DNA from: Streptomyces griseoloalbus | GTDB taxonomy: Bacteria > Actinomycetota > Actinomycetes > Streptomycetales > Streptomycetaceae | Direction of reading: 5' to 3' | Length of the DNA stretch: 64,000 nt | Assembly (NCBI GenBank): GCA_014650015.1 | Contig: BMUD01000006.1 | Location: forward strand, 1 to 64,000 | Shown: positions 41,437 to 50,075 of the stretch, in pieces | How the letters are laid out: every line of letters begins with the position of its first letter | Numbering within the stretch: the stretch's first letter is position 1 | The notes under the pieces: model-generated | Database searches by the model: none | Told to the model about the DNA's origin: nothing | Seen by the model: the letters and a program-made list of their open reading frames with translations, nothing else | Made by a program: the position numbers and the translations under genes

Positions 41437-41535
41437 GACGGACTCCATAAGTCTCTGCAACTATTAATGATCAAGTCAGTGCCAAGAAGTGAGAAGAGTG
41501 AGGCGATGAAACAAAGGTAAAGCGGACAAAAGACC

Positions 41536-41820
41536 TCAGGACAGCAGGAAATCCGCCTCCCCCGCCTTCGCTCCCTCAATGAAGGCCGTCATCTCGGCGG
41601 AGGTGTAGATGAGCGCCGGTCCGTCCGGGTCGGTGGACTGGCGTACGGCGATCCGGCCGTCGTCGAGCTTCATCGCCTCCAGGCAGTTCCCCCCGTTGCC
41701 GCCGCTCCACGGCTTGCGCCAGCCCTCGCTGCCCAGCTCCCGCGCGGGCATCCCGTTGTAGATCCGTCCGGCGCGGACCCGCGGCCGGGGCAGGGACTTC
41801 AGGGGCTCCATGAGTTCCAT
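41536..41820 (-). CDS. DUF397 small regulatory protein
   Basis: A 94-residue protein with the DUF397 core: WRKPWSGGNGGNCLEAM, then IAVRQSTDPDGPALIYTSAEMTAFIEGAKAGEADFLL. DUF397 proteins are found beside XRE regulators in Streptomyces (BldB- and WhiJ-associated pairs). Some are thought to work as their partners or antagonists. The ATG directly follows the regulator stop codon with AAGGAG 6 nt upstream, so the two are translationally coupled. Confidence 0.92.
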   Translation of the reverse strand: MELMEPLKSLPRPRVRAGRIYNGMPARELGSEGWRKPWSGGNGGNCLEAMKLDDGRIAVRQSTDPDGPALIYTSAEMTAFIEGAKAGEADFLLS

Positions 41821-42681
41821 TCACAGCTCCTTGCGGAGATCCCGGAGGATCTCCTTCGTGCGATGTGCCGTGGCGGCCTGCGCCGCCATGCGGTCCATGA
41901 CCTCGAGGTGGGTCGCCACCTCGGTGCGCGCGTCCAGGTAGACGGCGCCGGTCAGGTACTCGCTGTAGACCATGTCCGGCAGTTCGGGCATGGCAAATCG
42001 GAACAGCACGAACGGCCCGTACGTGCCGGGGTGCGGCCCGCCGGCGAACGTCGCGACCTGCAGCGTCACATGGGGCAGCTTCGCGGCCTCGAGCAACTTG
42101 TCGATCTGATCACGCATCACCTTCGGGCCGCCGACCGGGCGGCGGAGCGCGGTCTCGTCCATCACGACCCACAGCCGGGGCGCGTCCTCACGGCTGAGCA
42201 GTTCCTGCCGCCGCATGCGGAGGTCGACATGGCGCTCGATGTCCTCGGGCTGCGTCTGCCCGACGGCACCCGAGCGCAGCACACCGCGCGCGTAGTCCTC
42301 GGTCTGGAGCAGTCCGGGGACGAAGTGGGGCTCGTAGCTGCGGATGAGGGCGGCCGCGCCCTCCAGGCTGACGTACATCGAGAACCAGCCGGGCAGGATG
42401 TCGTGGAAACGCTGCCACCACCCCGGCCGGTTGGCGTCCTCGGCCAGCTGCACGAACGCTTCGGCCTCGTCGTCGGAGACGCCGTACGCCTTCAGCAGGA
42501 GCTGGAGGTACGGGATCTTGAGCGCGACCTCGGCCATCTCCATACGGCGGACGGTGGCGGGGGCGACACGGAGGATGCGGGCGGCCTCCTCCCGCTTGAG
42601 TCCCGCGCGTTCCCGCAGGTCCAGTAGGCGCCGGCCGAGGACGACCTGACCGACCGTCGGCGCGGAACGGGGTTCACTCAT
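41821..42681 (-). CDS. XRE-family regulator with DUF5753 (WhiJ-like)
   Basis: A 286-residue DNA-binding protein. The N-terminal helix-turn-helix is GRRLLDLRERAGLKREEAARILRVAPATVRRMEMA. The large C-terminal DUF5753 region includes FHDILPGWFSMYVSLEGAAALIRSYEPHFVPGLLQTEDYARGVL and later RRPVGGPKVMRDQIDKLLEAAKLPHVTLQV, both highly typical. Such regulators, each paired with a DUF397 protein and an ATPase, are numerous in Streptomyces and influence development or antibiotic production (WhiJ is the studied case). The ATG at 42681 has GGGAGGTGGAG upstream. It is divergent from the HATPase gene across a 242-bp gap holding a palindrome. Confidence 0.93.
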   Translation of the reverse strand: MSEPRSAPTVGQVVLGRRLLDLRERAGLKREEAARILRVAPATVRRMEMAEVALKIPYLQLLLKAYGVSDDEAEAFVQLAEDANRPGWWQRFHDILPGWFSMYVSLEGAAALIRSYEPHFVPGLLQTEDYARGVLRSGAVGQTQPEDIERHVDLRMRRQELLSREDAPRLWVVMDETALRRPVGGPKVMRDQIDKLLEAAKLPHVTLQVATFAGGPHPGTYGPFVLFRFAMPELPDMVYSEYLTGAVYLDARTEVATHLEVMDRMAAQAATAHRTKEILRDLRKEL

Positions 42682-42883
42682 ACTCCACCTCCCTCAAACA
42701 GATCCTGACAGCCCGGCGGCGCCATGCGGAGATCCTTCCGATGACCCATTCATCCGAACATCAAGCGAATGCTCATTCGAACAGACCTTCGGTAATCCCA
42801 ACTGGCGCCGCGCGAGGTGCTGTTGCGAGCAGTGTGCCACGCCCGTCCAGACCGTCACACAGCACTCTGCATTTTTCAGAGTG

Positions 42884-42916
42884 ACACTTGCCAAGTGTTC
42901 ACGGCGGGGCGATAGT
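42884..42916 (+). promoter_or_regulatory. promoter with overlapping palindrome for leaderless HATPase gene
   Basis: TTGCCA (42888-42893) and GATAGT (42911-42916) are separated by 17 bp, with GTG 42924 starting 7 nt after the -10. The -35 lies inside the 15-bp palindrome ACACTTGCCAAGTGT (42884-42898). A protein bound there would block the promoter. The WhiJ-like regulator across the gap is the obvious candidate. The rest of 42682-42883 has no gene. Confidence 0.6.
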
Positions 42917-42923
42917 GGCAAGC

Positions 42924-43598
42924 GTGATTCCGTCCGCGCCCTTAGGAACAGAAGCCACCGCCGCCGGCTCCATCGGCCTCGGTGCCGTCGCGGGAGCCGC
43001 CTCCTCCGGGGCCGCTGCCGAGCGCCGGTTCCGTTTCGAGCTGGCCGCCCATCCGGGTTCCCCGGCTCAGGCCAGACGCCTGACAAGGGCGCGACTGACC
43101 GGCTGGTCGGTCTGCGAGGACACCTGTGACACAGCGGCCCTGGTCGTCTCCGAACTGGTCACGAACGCCATCGTGCACACGGCGAGCAGCCACATAGTCT
43201 GCGAGCTGCACGACGGCGGCGATCTCGTGCGCATAGCCGTGCGCGACGAGGGCTGCGCACCGGGCCGGCCGAGGGCGAACACCCGGCAGCGGCCGGAGGA
43301 GGAGCACGGGAGGGGACTGCTTCTCGTCGACGCCCTGTGTCACTCGTGGGGCGCCCACGAGCACGGTCCCGGGCTGCTGGTCTGGGCCGATCTGCCCCGC
43401 ACGGCGGACACCTCGCGCGACCCCGCGGAGCCGCACGACGACCTTGGCTGGGGCGCGCGCCCGAAGCCCGGACGGGCCGGCGGCTCGGACGAGGGCGACG
43501 GCGACGACGCGGACAAGGCCGGCCGGCCGCGCCGGCCGGCCGGGAACCGGGGCACACCCCCGAGTCAGCGCACCCACCGGAACGGAGGACGGGCGTGA
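42924..43598 (+). CDS. anti-sigma-type ATP-binding protein (HATPase_c)
   Basis: A 224-residue protein with a single GHKL ATPase domain like those of SpoIIAB/RsbW anti-sigma kinases. The N box is TAALVVSELVTNAIVHTAS, the G1 box is VRDEGCAPG, and the G2 box is EEEHGRGLLLVDALCHSWG. About 40 N-terminal residues (Ala/Gly-rich) and about 60 C-terminal residues (charged, Gly/Arg/Asp-rich) fall outside the domain. The GTG at 42924 is chosen on the promoter position; GTG 42915 is the alternative. It overlaps the next gene by GTGA and forms the third part of the WhiJ-like locus. Confidence 0.85.
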   Translation: MIPSAPLGTEATAAGSIGLGAVAGAASSGAAAERRFRFELAAHPGSPAQARRLTRARLTGWSVCEDTCDTAALVVSELVTNAIVHTASSHIVCELHDGGDLVRIAVRDEGCAPGRPRANTRQRPEEEHGRGLLLVDALCHSWGAHEHGPGLLVWADLPRTADTSRDPAEPHDDLGWGARPKPGRAGGSDEGDGDDADKAGRPRRPAGNRGTPPSQRTHRNGGRA

Positions 43599-44035
43599 CG
43601 GGGACGTCCGGCGTTCCCGCGCTGAGCCTCGACTCGCTGGTCCGCCTCCAGCGCCGACGGCAGACCCCCGGCGTCCCCCGGCGACTGCCGGTACCCGACG
43701 GCATGACGGCCCCCATGGGCTGCGACGCGGTGGCGGTCCCCGCCCGCTTCGGCCCGCTGGTGATACCCCGGCTGCCGCGCGTGGGCTGCGTCTACGCCGA
43801 TGACGCGCACTGGTGGTGGCTGGTCCCGTCCGACTCCGACTACGCCCTGGAGTGGCCCGCCCCCGCGCGCTACGCCGCCGGCGCCGTGCTCGCGGACGCC
43901 GATGCCCCGAACCTGCCCGGCCTGATCCACCGCCCCGACGGCACGCTCCCCTACACGCCGCCGATACCGCTCTACCTCGCCCTGTGCCGCCTGACGGGGA
44001 CGACCCCCACCTGGTCCCGCCCGGTCACCGCGTAA
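43595..44035 (+). CDS. conserved hypothetical protein coupled to the HATPase
   Basis: A 146-residue protein with no domain I recognise. It has a basic stretch at ~20-35 (RLQRRRQTPGVPRRLPVPDG), then a mixed region with DDAHWWWLVPSDSDYALEWP and a Pro-rich end (PDGTLPYTPPIPLYLALCRLTG). I recall similar proteins beside HATPase genes in other Streptomyces but cannot name them. GTG 43595 overlaps the HATPase stop by 4 bp and has GGAGGAC upstream, so the two products are made together and probably interact. Confidence 0.75.
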   Translation: MTGTSGVPALSLDSLVRLQRRRQTPGVPRRLPVPDGMTAPMGCDAVAVPARFGPLVIPRLPRVGCVYADDAHWWWLVPSDSDYALEWPAPARYAAGAVLADADAPNLPGLIHRPDGTLPYTPPIPLYLALCRLTGTTPTWSRPVTA

Positions 44036-44068
44036 CCGCCCGGCGGGCGGCCCTGCGCCGACGTTCGC

Positions 44069-44251
44069 TCACGCCGTCGCATCACCGCCGCCGTCGCCGC
44101 GGACGATCACCAGGAACATGTCGGTCGCGAGGTCCATGACAACCTCGGCGGGCAGGCCCTCCAGGCGCCGCGCGTGCGCGAACTCCTCCGCCGGCCATGA
44201 CCCACGCGGTCCACCTGCGGGAAAGCGTTCGAGCACCGTTCGCCCGTTCAC
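44069..44251 (-). CDS. small conserved hypothetical protein
   Basis: A 60-residue protein: VNGRTVLERFPAGGPRGSW then PAEEFAHARRLEGLPAEVVMDLATDMFLVIV. The latter half looks like one amphipathic helix followed by a hydrophobic strand. GTG 44251 has a perfect GGAGG 7 nt upstream, which is why I choose it over the longer frame. It is convergent with the HATPase pair and may belong to the same regulatory locus. Function unknown. Confidence 0.65.
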   Translation of the reverse strand: MNGRTVLERFPAGGPRGSWPAEEFAHARRLEGLPAEVVMDLATDMFLVIVRGDGGGDATA

Positions 44252-44407
44252 CCTGCCACCTCCATGCAGCGTTGTACTCGTAGAGTTAAACGCCAACCAT
44301 GGGGCGAACACCTCGCTCAGTGACGGTACTGAGACGTACTTGACACCGGTTCACCGCCAAGTGTGAGCGGGCTCTCAGCTTTTCGGAGCAATCCGTCACC
44401 TTCCGTA

Positions 44408-45097
44408 TCAGTCGTCGTACTCGTCGTGATAGCGGATGCGCTCACTTCCCGCAGGCGCCCCGAAGGCCGACGCGCGTCCCTCGGGTTCCTCCCACTCCTC
44501 CTGCCGGCCGAGCGCGGTGAGGTCCAGCAGACTGGTGGTCGAGCCGAGTCCGTCCAGGCCGCGTCCGTAGGTCGAGTAGGTGTGGAAGACCTGGTCGCCG
44601 TCGCGCAGGAAGCAGCTGAGGCCGGGCCGCTCGACCAGCTCCCCGCCGTGTTCGAGGGTCACCTCGAAGTCCTCGTTGAAGTCGCCGGAGGACGAGGAGT
44701 ACCAGGGCAGCGTCCAGCCCATCCGCGCCTTGAACGGCAGGATCTTGGTGTACGGCGCCCGGGAGACGGCCGCGAACGTGGTGCCCCGGGCCTTGAGGTG
44801 GGCGAGATGCCCGATCTGGTCCAGGAACGCGGAGCAGCCGCGGCACCCGGCGTCCCAGTCGGGGGCGAACATGAAGTGGTGGACGACGAGCTGCTGCCGC
44901 CCCTCGAACAGATCGAGCAGCGTGGCCTTGCCGTCACCGCCCTCGAACACGTACTCCCGGTCGATCCGGACCATGGGCAGCCGGCGCCGCTCCGCGCTCA
45001 GCGCGTCCCGCGCGCGTGTGACGACCTTCTCCTTGACCAGCAGTTCCTCACGCGCCGCACGCCACTCGGCGCGCGAAACGATCTCCGGAAGCGACAT
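44408..45097 (-). CDS. DUF899 thioredoxin-like protein
   Basis: A 229-residue member of DUF899, a thioredoxin-fold family. Typical parts are EWRAAREELLVKEKVVTRARDALSAERRRLPMV, YVFEGGDGKATLLDLFEGRQQLVVHHFMFAPDWDAGCRGCSAFLDQIGH with the C-R-G-C pair, and RMGWTLPWYSSSSGDFNEDF. The C-x-x-C arrangement suggests redox activity, but no reaction is proven for the family. ATG 45097 has GGAGGATC upstream. Confidence 0.9.
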   Translation of the reverse strand: MSLPEIVSRAEWRAAREELLVKEKVVTRARDALSAERRRLPMVRIDREYVFEGGDGKATLLDLFEGRQQLVVHHFMFAPDWDAGCRGCSAFLDQIGHLAHLKARGTTFAAVSRAPYTKILPFKARMGWTLPWYSSSSGDFNEDFEVTLEHGGELVERPGLSCFLRDGDQVFHTYSTYGRGLDGLGSTTSLLDLTALGRQEEWEEPEGRASAFGAPAGSERIRYHDEYDD

Positions 45098-45182
45098 GGA
45101 TCCTCCTGTGCGACGGTCCCGTTGCGGAAGGTGACTCCCGGCCCGTGCGGAACTCATCGCTCCCTCGCGGATGTTTTCCGGG

Positions 45183-45312
45183 CTTCGGGTGTCGCACCCC
45201 TGGATCACTTCGGGTGCGGCACTCCCGGGTCCGTTTCAGGAGTCGTACGCCCGCGTCCGCTTCGGGAGTCGTACGCCTGCGTCCGCTCTCAGGTGTCGTA
45301 CTGCTGGATCCG
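45183..45312. repeat. 26-bp tandem repeat, 5 units, overlapping the amidohydrolase 3' end
   Basis: Units begin at 45183, 45208, 45234, 45260 and 45286, of the form CTTCGGGAGTCGTACGCCTG plus CGTCCG. The last unit (45286-45312) contains the final codons and stop of the amidohydrolase gene, and the other four lie beyond the stop. Copies 45234-45259 and 45260-45285 are nearly identical; the outer ones have drifted. Confidence 0.85.
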
Positions 45313-46653
45313 CCGGCCGTGACTCCGGTCGACGAGCGCGGGCAGCCGCTCGCCCAGCTCCCGTACCACCGCCGGGACGTCGATCGTGAGCAGTTCCCGG
45401 TCGCGCATGAGGATCCGGCCGTCGACGACGGTCGTACGGACGTCGGCGGAGCGTGCGCTGTGCACCAGGGTCGCGGCGAGGTCGTGCACCGGCTGGGTGT
45501 GCGGGCCGGTCAGGTCGACGAGGACGATGTCGGCGCGGCGGCCGGGCGCGACGCTGCCGACGCTCTCGCCGAGGCCGACCGCGCGGGCGCTCTGCAGCGT
45601 GGCGTGGTGCAGGGCCTGACGGCAGGTCAGCCAGCGGGGGTCGTCCTCCGTCGACTTCTGGATCAGGGAGGTGAGCGCCATCGCCTCCCACACGTCGAGG
45701 GAGTTGTTGGAGGCGGCGCCGTCCGTGGCGAGTCCGACCGGGACGCCGATGCCGCGCAGCGCGCGGACGGGGGTGGTGGTGGGCCAGGCGAACTTGAGGT
45801 AGCCGCGGGGTGCGGTGGCCACCGCGGTACGGCCGTCCGCGCGCTCCAGCAGCGGCAGGTCGCTCTCGACGATGCCGGTGCCGTGGGCGATGAGCACATC
45901 GGTGTCGAGGACGCCGGTGCGGTGCAGGACCTCGATGGGGGTGACGCCGTGCCGGGCCAGGCTGGTCTCGGTCTGGTCGCGGTTCTCGGCCGCGTGCAGA
46001 TGCACGGGCAGCCCGTGCGCGCGGGCCAGTTCGGCGGTGGCGGCGAGATCGGCGTCGTCCACGGTGTAGGGGGCGTGCGGGGCGAGTGCGGTGGTGACGC
46101 GTCCGTCGGCCGAGCCCCGGTGCCGCAGCGCGAACTCCAGCGACCGTTCCCGCCCTCGGGGTCCCTGGGACGAGAAGTAGGCCTCGCCCAGCAGCGCCCG
46201 CATCCCGCACTCGGCGACCACGGCGGCGACCGTGTCCATGGCGAAGTAGTGGTCGGCGAAGCAGGTGACGCCGCCCCGGATCATCTCCGCGCAGGCGAGC
46301 CGCGCGCCCAGCTCGACGTCCCGCTCGGTGAGGTTGGACTCCACCGGCCAGACGACGTCGTTGAACCACTCGTCGGTCGGCAGGTCCTCGGCGAGACCGC
46401 GCAGGGCCACCATCGGGGCGTGCGTATGACAGTTGATCAGGCCCGGCAGCGCGACCTGCCCACGGGCGTCGATCCACTCGTCGGCCGCCCGGCCCGCGAC
46501 CGCCTCGGCGCCGGTCACCTCCGCCACGACCCCGTCGCGTACGACGATCGCCGCGTCCTGCGCGAATCCGATCCCTTCTTGATCGTCGTGCGTGAGGACA
46601 GTGCATCCGGTGATGATGAGTCCGGCGGGACTCTCCACGGCAGAGGGCGTCAT
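45289..46653 (-). CDS. amidohydrolase, adenosine/guanine-deaminase-like (SAH/MTA deaminase family)
   Basis: A 454-residue metal-dependent deaminase of the amidohydrolase superfamily, close in layout to S-adenosylhomocysteine/methylthioadenosine deaminases and 8-oxoguanine deaminases. Visible metal and catalytic positions are LPGLINCHTHAPMVALRGLAED (H-x-H), PVHLHAAENRDQT (His and Glu), VLIAHGTGI (His) and VGLATDGAASNNSLDV (Asp). The end lies in a tandem repeat, so its C-terminal residues (RRIQQYDT) may have changed by repeat expansion. ATG 46653 is the best start. It is divergent from the EEP gene. Confidence 0.88.
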   Translation of the reverse strand: MTPSAVESPAGLIITGCTVLTHDDQEGIGFAQDAAIVVRDGVVAEVTGAEAVAGRAADEWIDARGQVALPGLINCHTHAPMVALRGLAEDLPTDEWFNDVVWPVESNLTERDVELGARLACAEMIRGGVTCFADHYFAMDTVAAVVAECGMRALLGEAYFSSQGPRGRERSLEFALRHRGSADGRVTTALAPHAPYTVDDADLAATAELARAHGLPVHLHAAENRDQTETSLARHGVTPIEVLHRTGVLDTDVLIAHGTGIVESDLPLLERADGRTAVATAPRGYLKFAWPTTTPVRALRGIGVPVGLATDGAASNNSLDVWEAMALTSLIQKSTEDDPRWLTCRQALHHATLQSARAVGLGESVGSVAPGRRADIVLVDLTGPHTQPVHDLAATLVHSARSADVRTTVVDGRILMRDRELLTIDVPAVVRELGERLPALVDRSHGRRIQQYDT

Positions 46654-46786
46654 CACGTCAACGTACGACGCGCTCCTGACCCGGGGTGAGCCGAACCTCG
46701 ACATCCTGTCGCGGTTCTGTCGCGGGGCGGGCCGGGCGCGCACCCCGGCCTCACCACGAGCCCGCCCACGGCTGAAAGGGGCCCGC

Positions 46787-47743
46787 ATGCTCCTCGGCAC
46801 CTGGAATCTGGAGAACCTCTACCGGCCCGGCGGCCCCTTCGGGCCCGAGGACGAGGCCGCGTACGCATCGAAGCTGGCCTCGCTCGCCGCCGTGATCACG
46901 GAGCTCGATCCGGCGCTGCTCGGGGTGCAGGAGGTCGGCGACCCCGGCGCGCTGGAGGACCTGGCCGGGATGCTGGACGACGACTGGCGGATCGCCCTGT
47001 CCGAGCACGCGGACAGCCGGGGCATACGGGTCGGCTTCCTGAGCCGTACGGACCCGACGGTGGTCGCCGACACCGTGGCGTTCCCGGCGGAGCTGCTGCC
47101 GGTGCAGGCGGACGACGCGGGGCTGACGGCCGGGCAGGCGGGCCGGGGCTTCCTCGCGGTGGAGGTGGCGGGCGACGGCGACGGGCCGCCGCTGCGGGTG
47201 GCGGTGTGCCATCTGAAGTCGAAGCTGCTGTCGTATCCGAACGGCCGTTTCCATCCGCGTGACGAGGGTGAACGGGCCCGCTACGGCGCGTACGCACTGT
47301 ACCGGCGGGCGGCGGAGGCGGTGGCCCTGCGCGCGCTGGCGGACGAGTTGCTGGACGGCGACGGGCGGGACCGGGACGTGGCGGTGCTCGGCGACCTCAA
47401 CGACGAGGTGCAGGCGGCGACCACCCAGATCCTGCTCGGCCCGCCCGGCTCGGAGATCGGCACGCCCGGCTACGACCGCCCGGACGACGGCGACGCGTTC
47501 CGGCTGTGGGACGTGGCTCCGCTCATCCCCGCCGCGCAGCGCTATTCGCGGGTGAACTTCGGTCGCCGGGAGCTGATCGACCATGTGCTGCTCAGTCACC
47601 GGCTGGTGCGTCGGGTGACGGTGGCGGGCACGGGCCTGCCGGACGAGGTCCCGCCGCGGCTGCCGTCGGTCGGTCCCGACCCCGCGGAGCGGCGCGGGGT
47701 GGCGGGGTCGGACCACGCGCCGGTGTGGGTGCGCGTCGGGTGA
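46787..47743 (+). CDS. endonuclease/exonuclease/phosphatase family protein
   Basis: A 318-residue EEP-fold hydrolase. All the family motifs are in order: LGTWNLENLY (Asn), LLGVQEVGDPGALE (metal Glu), VAVCHLKSKLLSYP (His), VAVLGDLNDEVQAATT (Asp-x-Asn) and GVAGSDHAPVWVRV (Asp-His). It has no signal peptide, so it acts inside the cell on DNA, RNA, phosphoinositides or other phosphoesters. ATG 46787 has AAAGGGG upstream. It ends 14 bp from the FUSC gene, which runs the other way. Confidence 0.9.
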   Translation: MLLGTWNLENLYRPGGPFGPEDEAAYASKLASLAAVITELDPALLGVQEVGDPGALEDLAGMLDDDWRIALSEHADSRGIRVGFLSRTDPTVVADTVAFPAELLPVQADDAGLTAGQAGRGFLAVEVAGDGDGPPLRVAVCHLKSKLLSYPNGRFHPRDEGERARYGAYALYRRAAEAVALRALADELLDGDGRDRDVAVLGDLNDEVQAATTQILLGPPGSEIGTPGYDRPDDGDAFRLWDVAPLIPAAQRYSRVNFGRRELIDHVLLSHRLVRRVTVAGTGLPDEVPPRLPSVGPDPAERRGVAGSDHAPVWVRVG

Positions 47744-47757
47744 GACCGGCCGCCGGC

Positions 47758-49623
47758 TCAGCCGGCGACGGGCAGGTCCGACGGACGGAGCCCCACGCGG
47801 TCGCGGCGGAGGGCGAGTTCGTCCTGGAGCTCGGCGAGTCGCCGGACGTGCCGGGGGTCGAGCCCGCCGGTGTCGTCGAGCTGGACGGCGCAGGCGGTGG
47901 TGGTGTCGACGAGCCGTTCGAGGGTGGTGGCGATCTCGTCGGCGCCGTCCGCGTGCCGGGCGAGCGGCGGGAGCTCGGCGGAGGCGAGGGCGATGGCGGT
48001 ACGGGCCTCCGCGAGGGTGCGATAGGCCTCGCGGCGCAGGGCCCAGCGGGCGGCGCGGTCGCCGGACTCACCGAGCACGTGGTCGAGATACGCCCGGGCG
48101 GCTCCGCCCGCTTCCGCGAGCCGGGCGCGGATGGCGTCGCCGCGCTGTCCCGGCATCGGGAGGTGGCCGACGACCAGCACGACGGCGCAGGCCAGCAGCG
48201 TCTCGGCGATCCGGCCGACGGAGGCCTGGGGTTCGCCGCCGACCATCACGAGGGCCAGCACGAGCACGGTGACGACGGCGGTCTGCGCGGCGAAGTGCCG
48301 GGTCGCGACGGGGATCAGCGCCCCGCTGAGGGCGACCAGCGCGATGAGCCCTTCCGGCCGGGGCAGCACCGCGGCGAACCCGGCGAAGAGGAGCGCCCCG
48401 AGGACCGTTCCGGCGGCCCGGGAGAGCACCCGGGAGGCGAGCGGTCCGAGGTCGGGCTTGACGAGGAAGACGGCGGTGGCGGGCAGCCAGTACCAGTGCT
48501 CGTGCTGCCCGTACCAGCGGGCGTGGTGCAGGGCCTGGGCGATGGCGGCGCTCGCCCCGAAGCAGAGGGCGACCCGGATGCCATACTCGCGGCCGCGCGC
48601 GCCGAGGACGGTGCGGGCGCGGGCGGCGCGGGACCGCTTGCGGCTGTGCAGGTCGCCGCCGTCCGCCCGGTCGAAGGCCTCGGCGGCGTTCAGGAGGGCG
48701 TCGTCGAGGGCGCGCAGCGCGGGAGCGGACCGGGAGGGGGCGGGCAGCGGCCCGGTGGGGGTGTTGCCGCGCACGGCGGCGGCGAGGCGCCGAGGTCCCT
48801 CGGACGCGCGGGCCGGTACGGCCTCCTCCGCCCAGGCCAGCGCGGTCGCCGCCTCGGCGAGCGGCAGCGCGGCGGCGTACTGCGCGTGCAGCCGCCGCTC
48901 GGCCGCGGACGAGGCGTACCGCCGCAGCCGGGGACCGGCGAGCGCGTCCTGCGCCTGGTCGAGGGCGGCGGTGAGCGCGGCCCGCCGTGCGGTGGCCGTC
49001 TGCGAGCCGGTCGCGTCGAGCAGCGCGGCGACGGCGTCGTACACCCCGGCGACGGCGTGCCGCTCCCCGTCGAACCGGAAGCCGAGCCGGAAGTCCCCGG
49101 CGAGCGAACCCGGGGTGGGCAGTGCCAGCCGCAGCAGGAGCAGCCACCCGGCACCGGCGAGGAAGGCGAGCGCCCGCTGCCATCCCGGCTCGGGCAACGG
49201 CATCCCGGCGCCGACGGCCGCGCCGACCAGCAGCTGCGTGCCGACGGCGGAACCCACCGGCCCCAGCGCGCTGACCCCGCCGGCGACCAGACCGAGACCG
49301 GTCAGCACCACCGTGAGCAGCACGGCCGGGACGTGGTCCCCGGCATACGTCCCGGCGACCAGCCCGGCCGCCCCCGCGAGCGCGGGTCCGCCGATCCGCC
49401 CGACCGAGGCCCGCCTGCTCCCCGGCCGGTCGTTGATCCCGGCGAACATGGCCCCGATGGCGGCGACGACACCGAGCGTGGGCCGCCCGCCGAGCACGGC
49501 CGCGAGCAGCAGGGGCCCGCCGCCCAGCGCGCCCCGCACGACCGCGCTCCAGGAGACCGGTCCGCGCTGGGCTCGCAGGGCATGGGCCAGCCACGGGGGT
49601 AGGGCGCGGGCGGGGCGGGTCAC
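47758..49623 (-). CDS. FUSC-family membrane protein
   Basis: A 621-residue inner-membrane protein of the fusaric-acid-resistance/aromatic-acid-exporter superfamily. Two hydrophobic blocks of about five to six helices each are visible, at ~25-165 (GALGGGPLLLAAVLGGRPTL...) and at ~355-480 (YGIRVALCFGASAAIAQAL...VVTVLVLALVMV). They are separated by a ~180-residue cytoplasmic helical region, and another soluble helical region ends the protein. The signature WYWLPATAVFLVKPDLGP lies in the second block. GTG 49623 has TGGAG upstream. Substrate unknown; efflux is assumed from the family. Confidence 0.87.
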   Translation of the reverse strand: MTRPARALPPWLAHALRAQRGPVSWSAVVRGALGGGPLLLAAVLGGRPTLGVVAAIGAMFAGINDRPGSRRASVGRIGGPALAGAAGLVAGTYAGDHVPAVLLTVVLTGLGLVAGGVSALGPVGSAVGTQLLVGAAVGAGMPLPEPGWQRALAFLAGAGWLLLLRLALPTPGSLAGDFRLGFRFDGERHAVAGVYDAVAALLDATGSQTATARRAALTAALDQAQDALAGPRLRRYASSAAERRLHAQYAAALPLAEAATALAWAEEAVPARASEGPRRLAAAVRGNTPTGPLPAPSRSAPALRALDDALLNAAEAFDRADGGDLHSRKRSRAARARTVLGARGREYGIRVALCFGASAAIAQALHHARWYGQHEHWYWLPATAVFLVKPDLGPLASRVLSRAAGTVLGALLFAGFAAVLPRPEGLIALVALSGALIPVATRHFAAQTAVVTVLVLALVMVGGEPQASVGRIAETLLACAVVLVVGHLPMPGQRGDAIRARLAEAGGAARAYLDHVLGESGDRAARWALRREAYRTLAEARTAIALASAELPPLARHADGADEIATTLERLVDTTTACAVQLDDTGGLDPRHVRRLAELQDELALRRDRVGLRPSDLPVAG

Positions 49624-49865
49624 GGGGCTCCAGTGGTCGCGTCGGGGGTGGATTAGCTCACGGGCGACGGTGACCGGGCCGAGGGGAACGCGTCCTCCAC
49701 GGTAGGCGGCGTTGTCGGAAGGGGGCGAACGAGCGTGTTTCGGGCAGGTGACGATGCGGGCGCGAGACGCCTTCTCTGTGAACGCAACCCGGGCCGGGCG
49801 TCCTTCCGGTGGACGAACGGACCCGGCCCTTCGGATGGACCAGGACCGCGGACCCGATCATCGAC

Positions 49866-49943
49866 GGCGGCCTGCTCCTGGTGGACGCCCTCGCGGACGG
49901 CTGGGGCGTCATGCCCCGTCCCGCCGGCCCCGGCAAGACGGTA
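49866..49943 (+). pseudogene. remnant of an anti-sigma-type ATPase gene
   Basis: In an otherwise gene-free gap, the plus frame encodes GGLLLVDALADGWGVMPRPA then GPGKTV. This is the unmistakable G2-box and C-terminal end of a Streptomyces HATPase_c regulator (compare GRGLLLVDALCHSWG at 43312). Nothing of the N or G1 boxes is found upstream, and the sequence after GKTV is not conserved. The open frame 49809-50087 around it has no ribosome-binding site. I read it as a decayed gene end. The rest of 49624-50075 holds nothing I can support. Confidence 0.6.
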
Positions 49944-50075
49944 GGGCAGGTGCGCCGGTGTCCCGACCGGCACGGGGCCGGCCGGAACACCACCGTCACC
50001 GTTCGGGGCGACGGCTCGGCCCGGAGCCGGTCCGGCGTGCCGGGCCGGCTCCTCGAACCTTGGCACGCCGCGGAG

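Noticed and set aside
41536-44251. Defence system built on the XRE, DUF397 and ATPase genes
   Set aside because: The gene types match WhiJ-like developmental regulators that are present in many copies per Streptomyces genome. I see no nuclease, no protease and no mobile-element signs.
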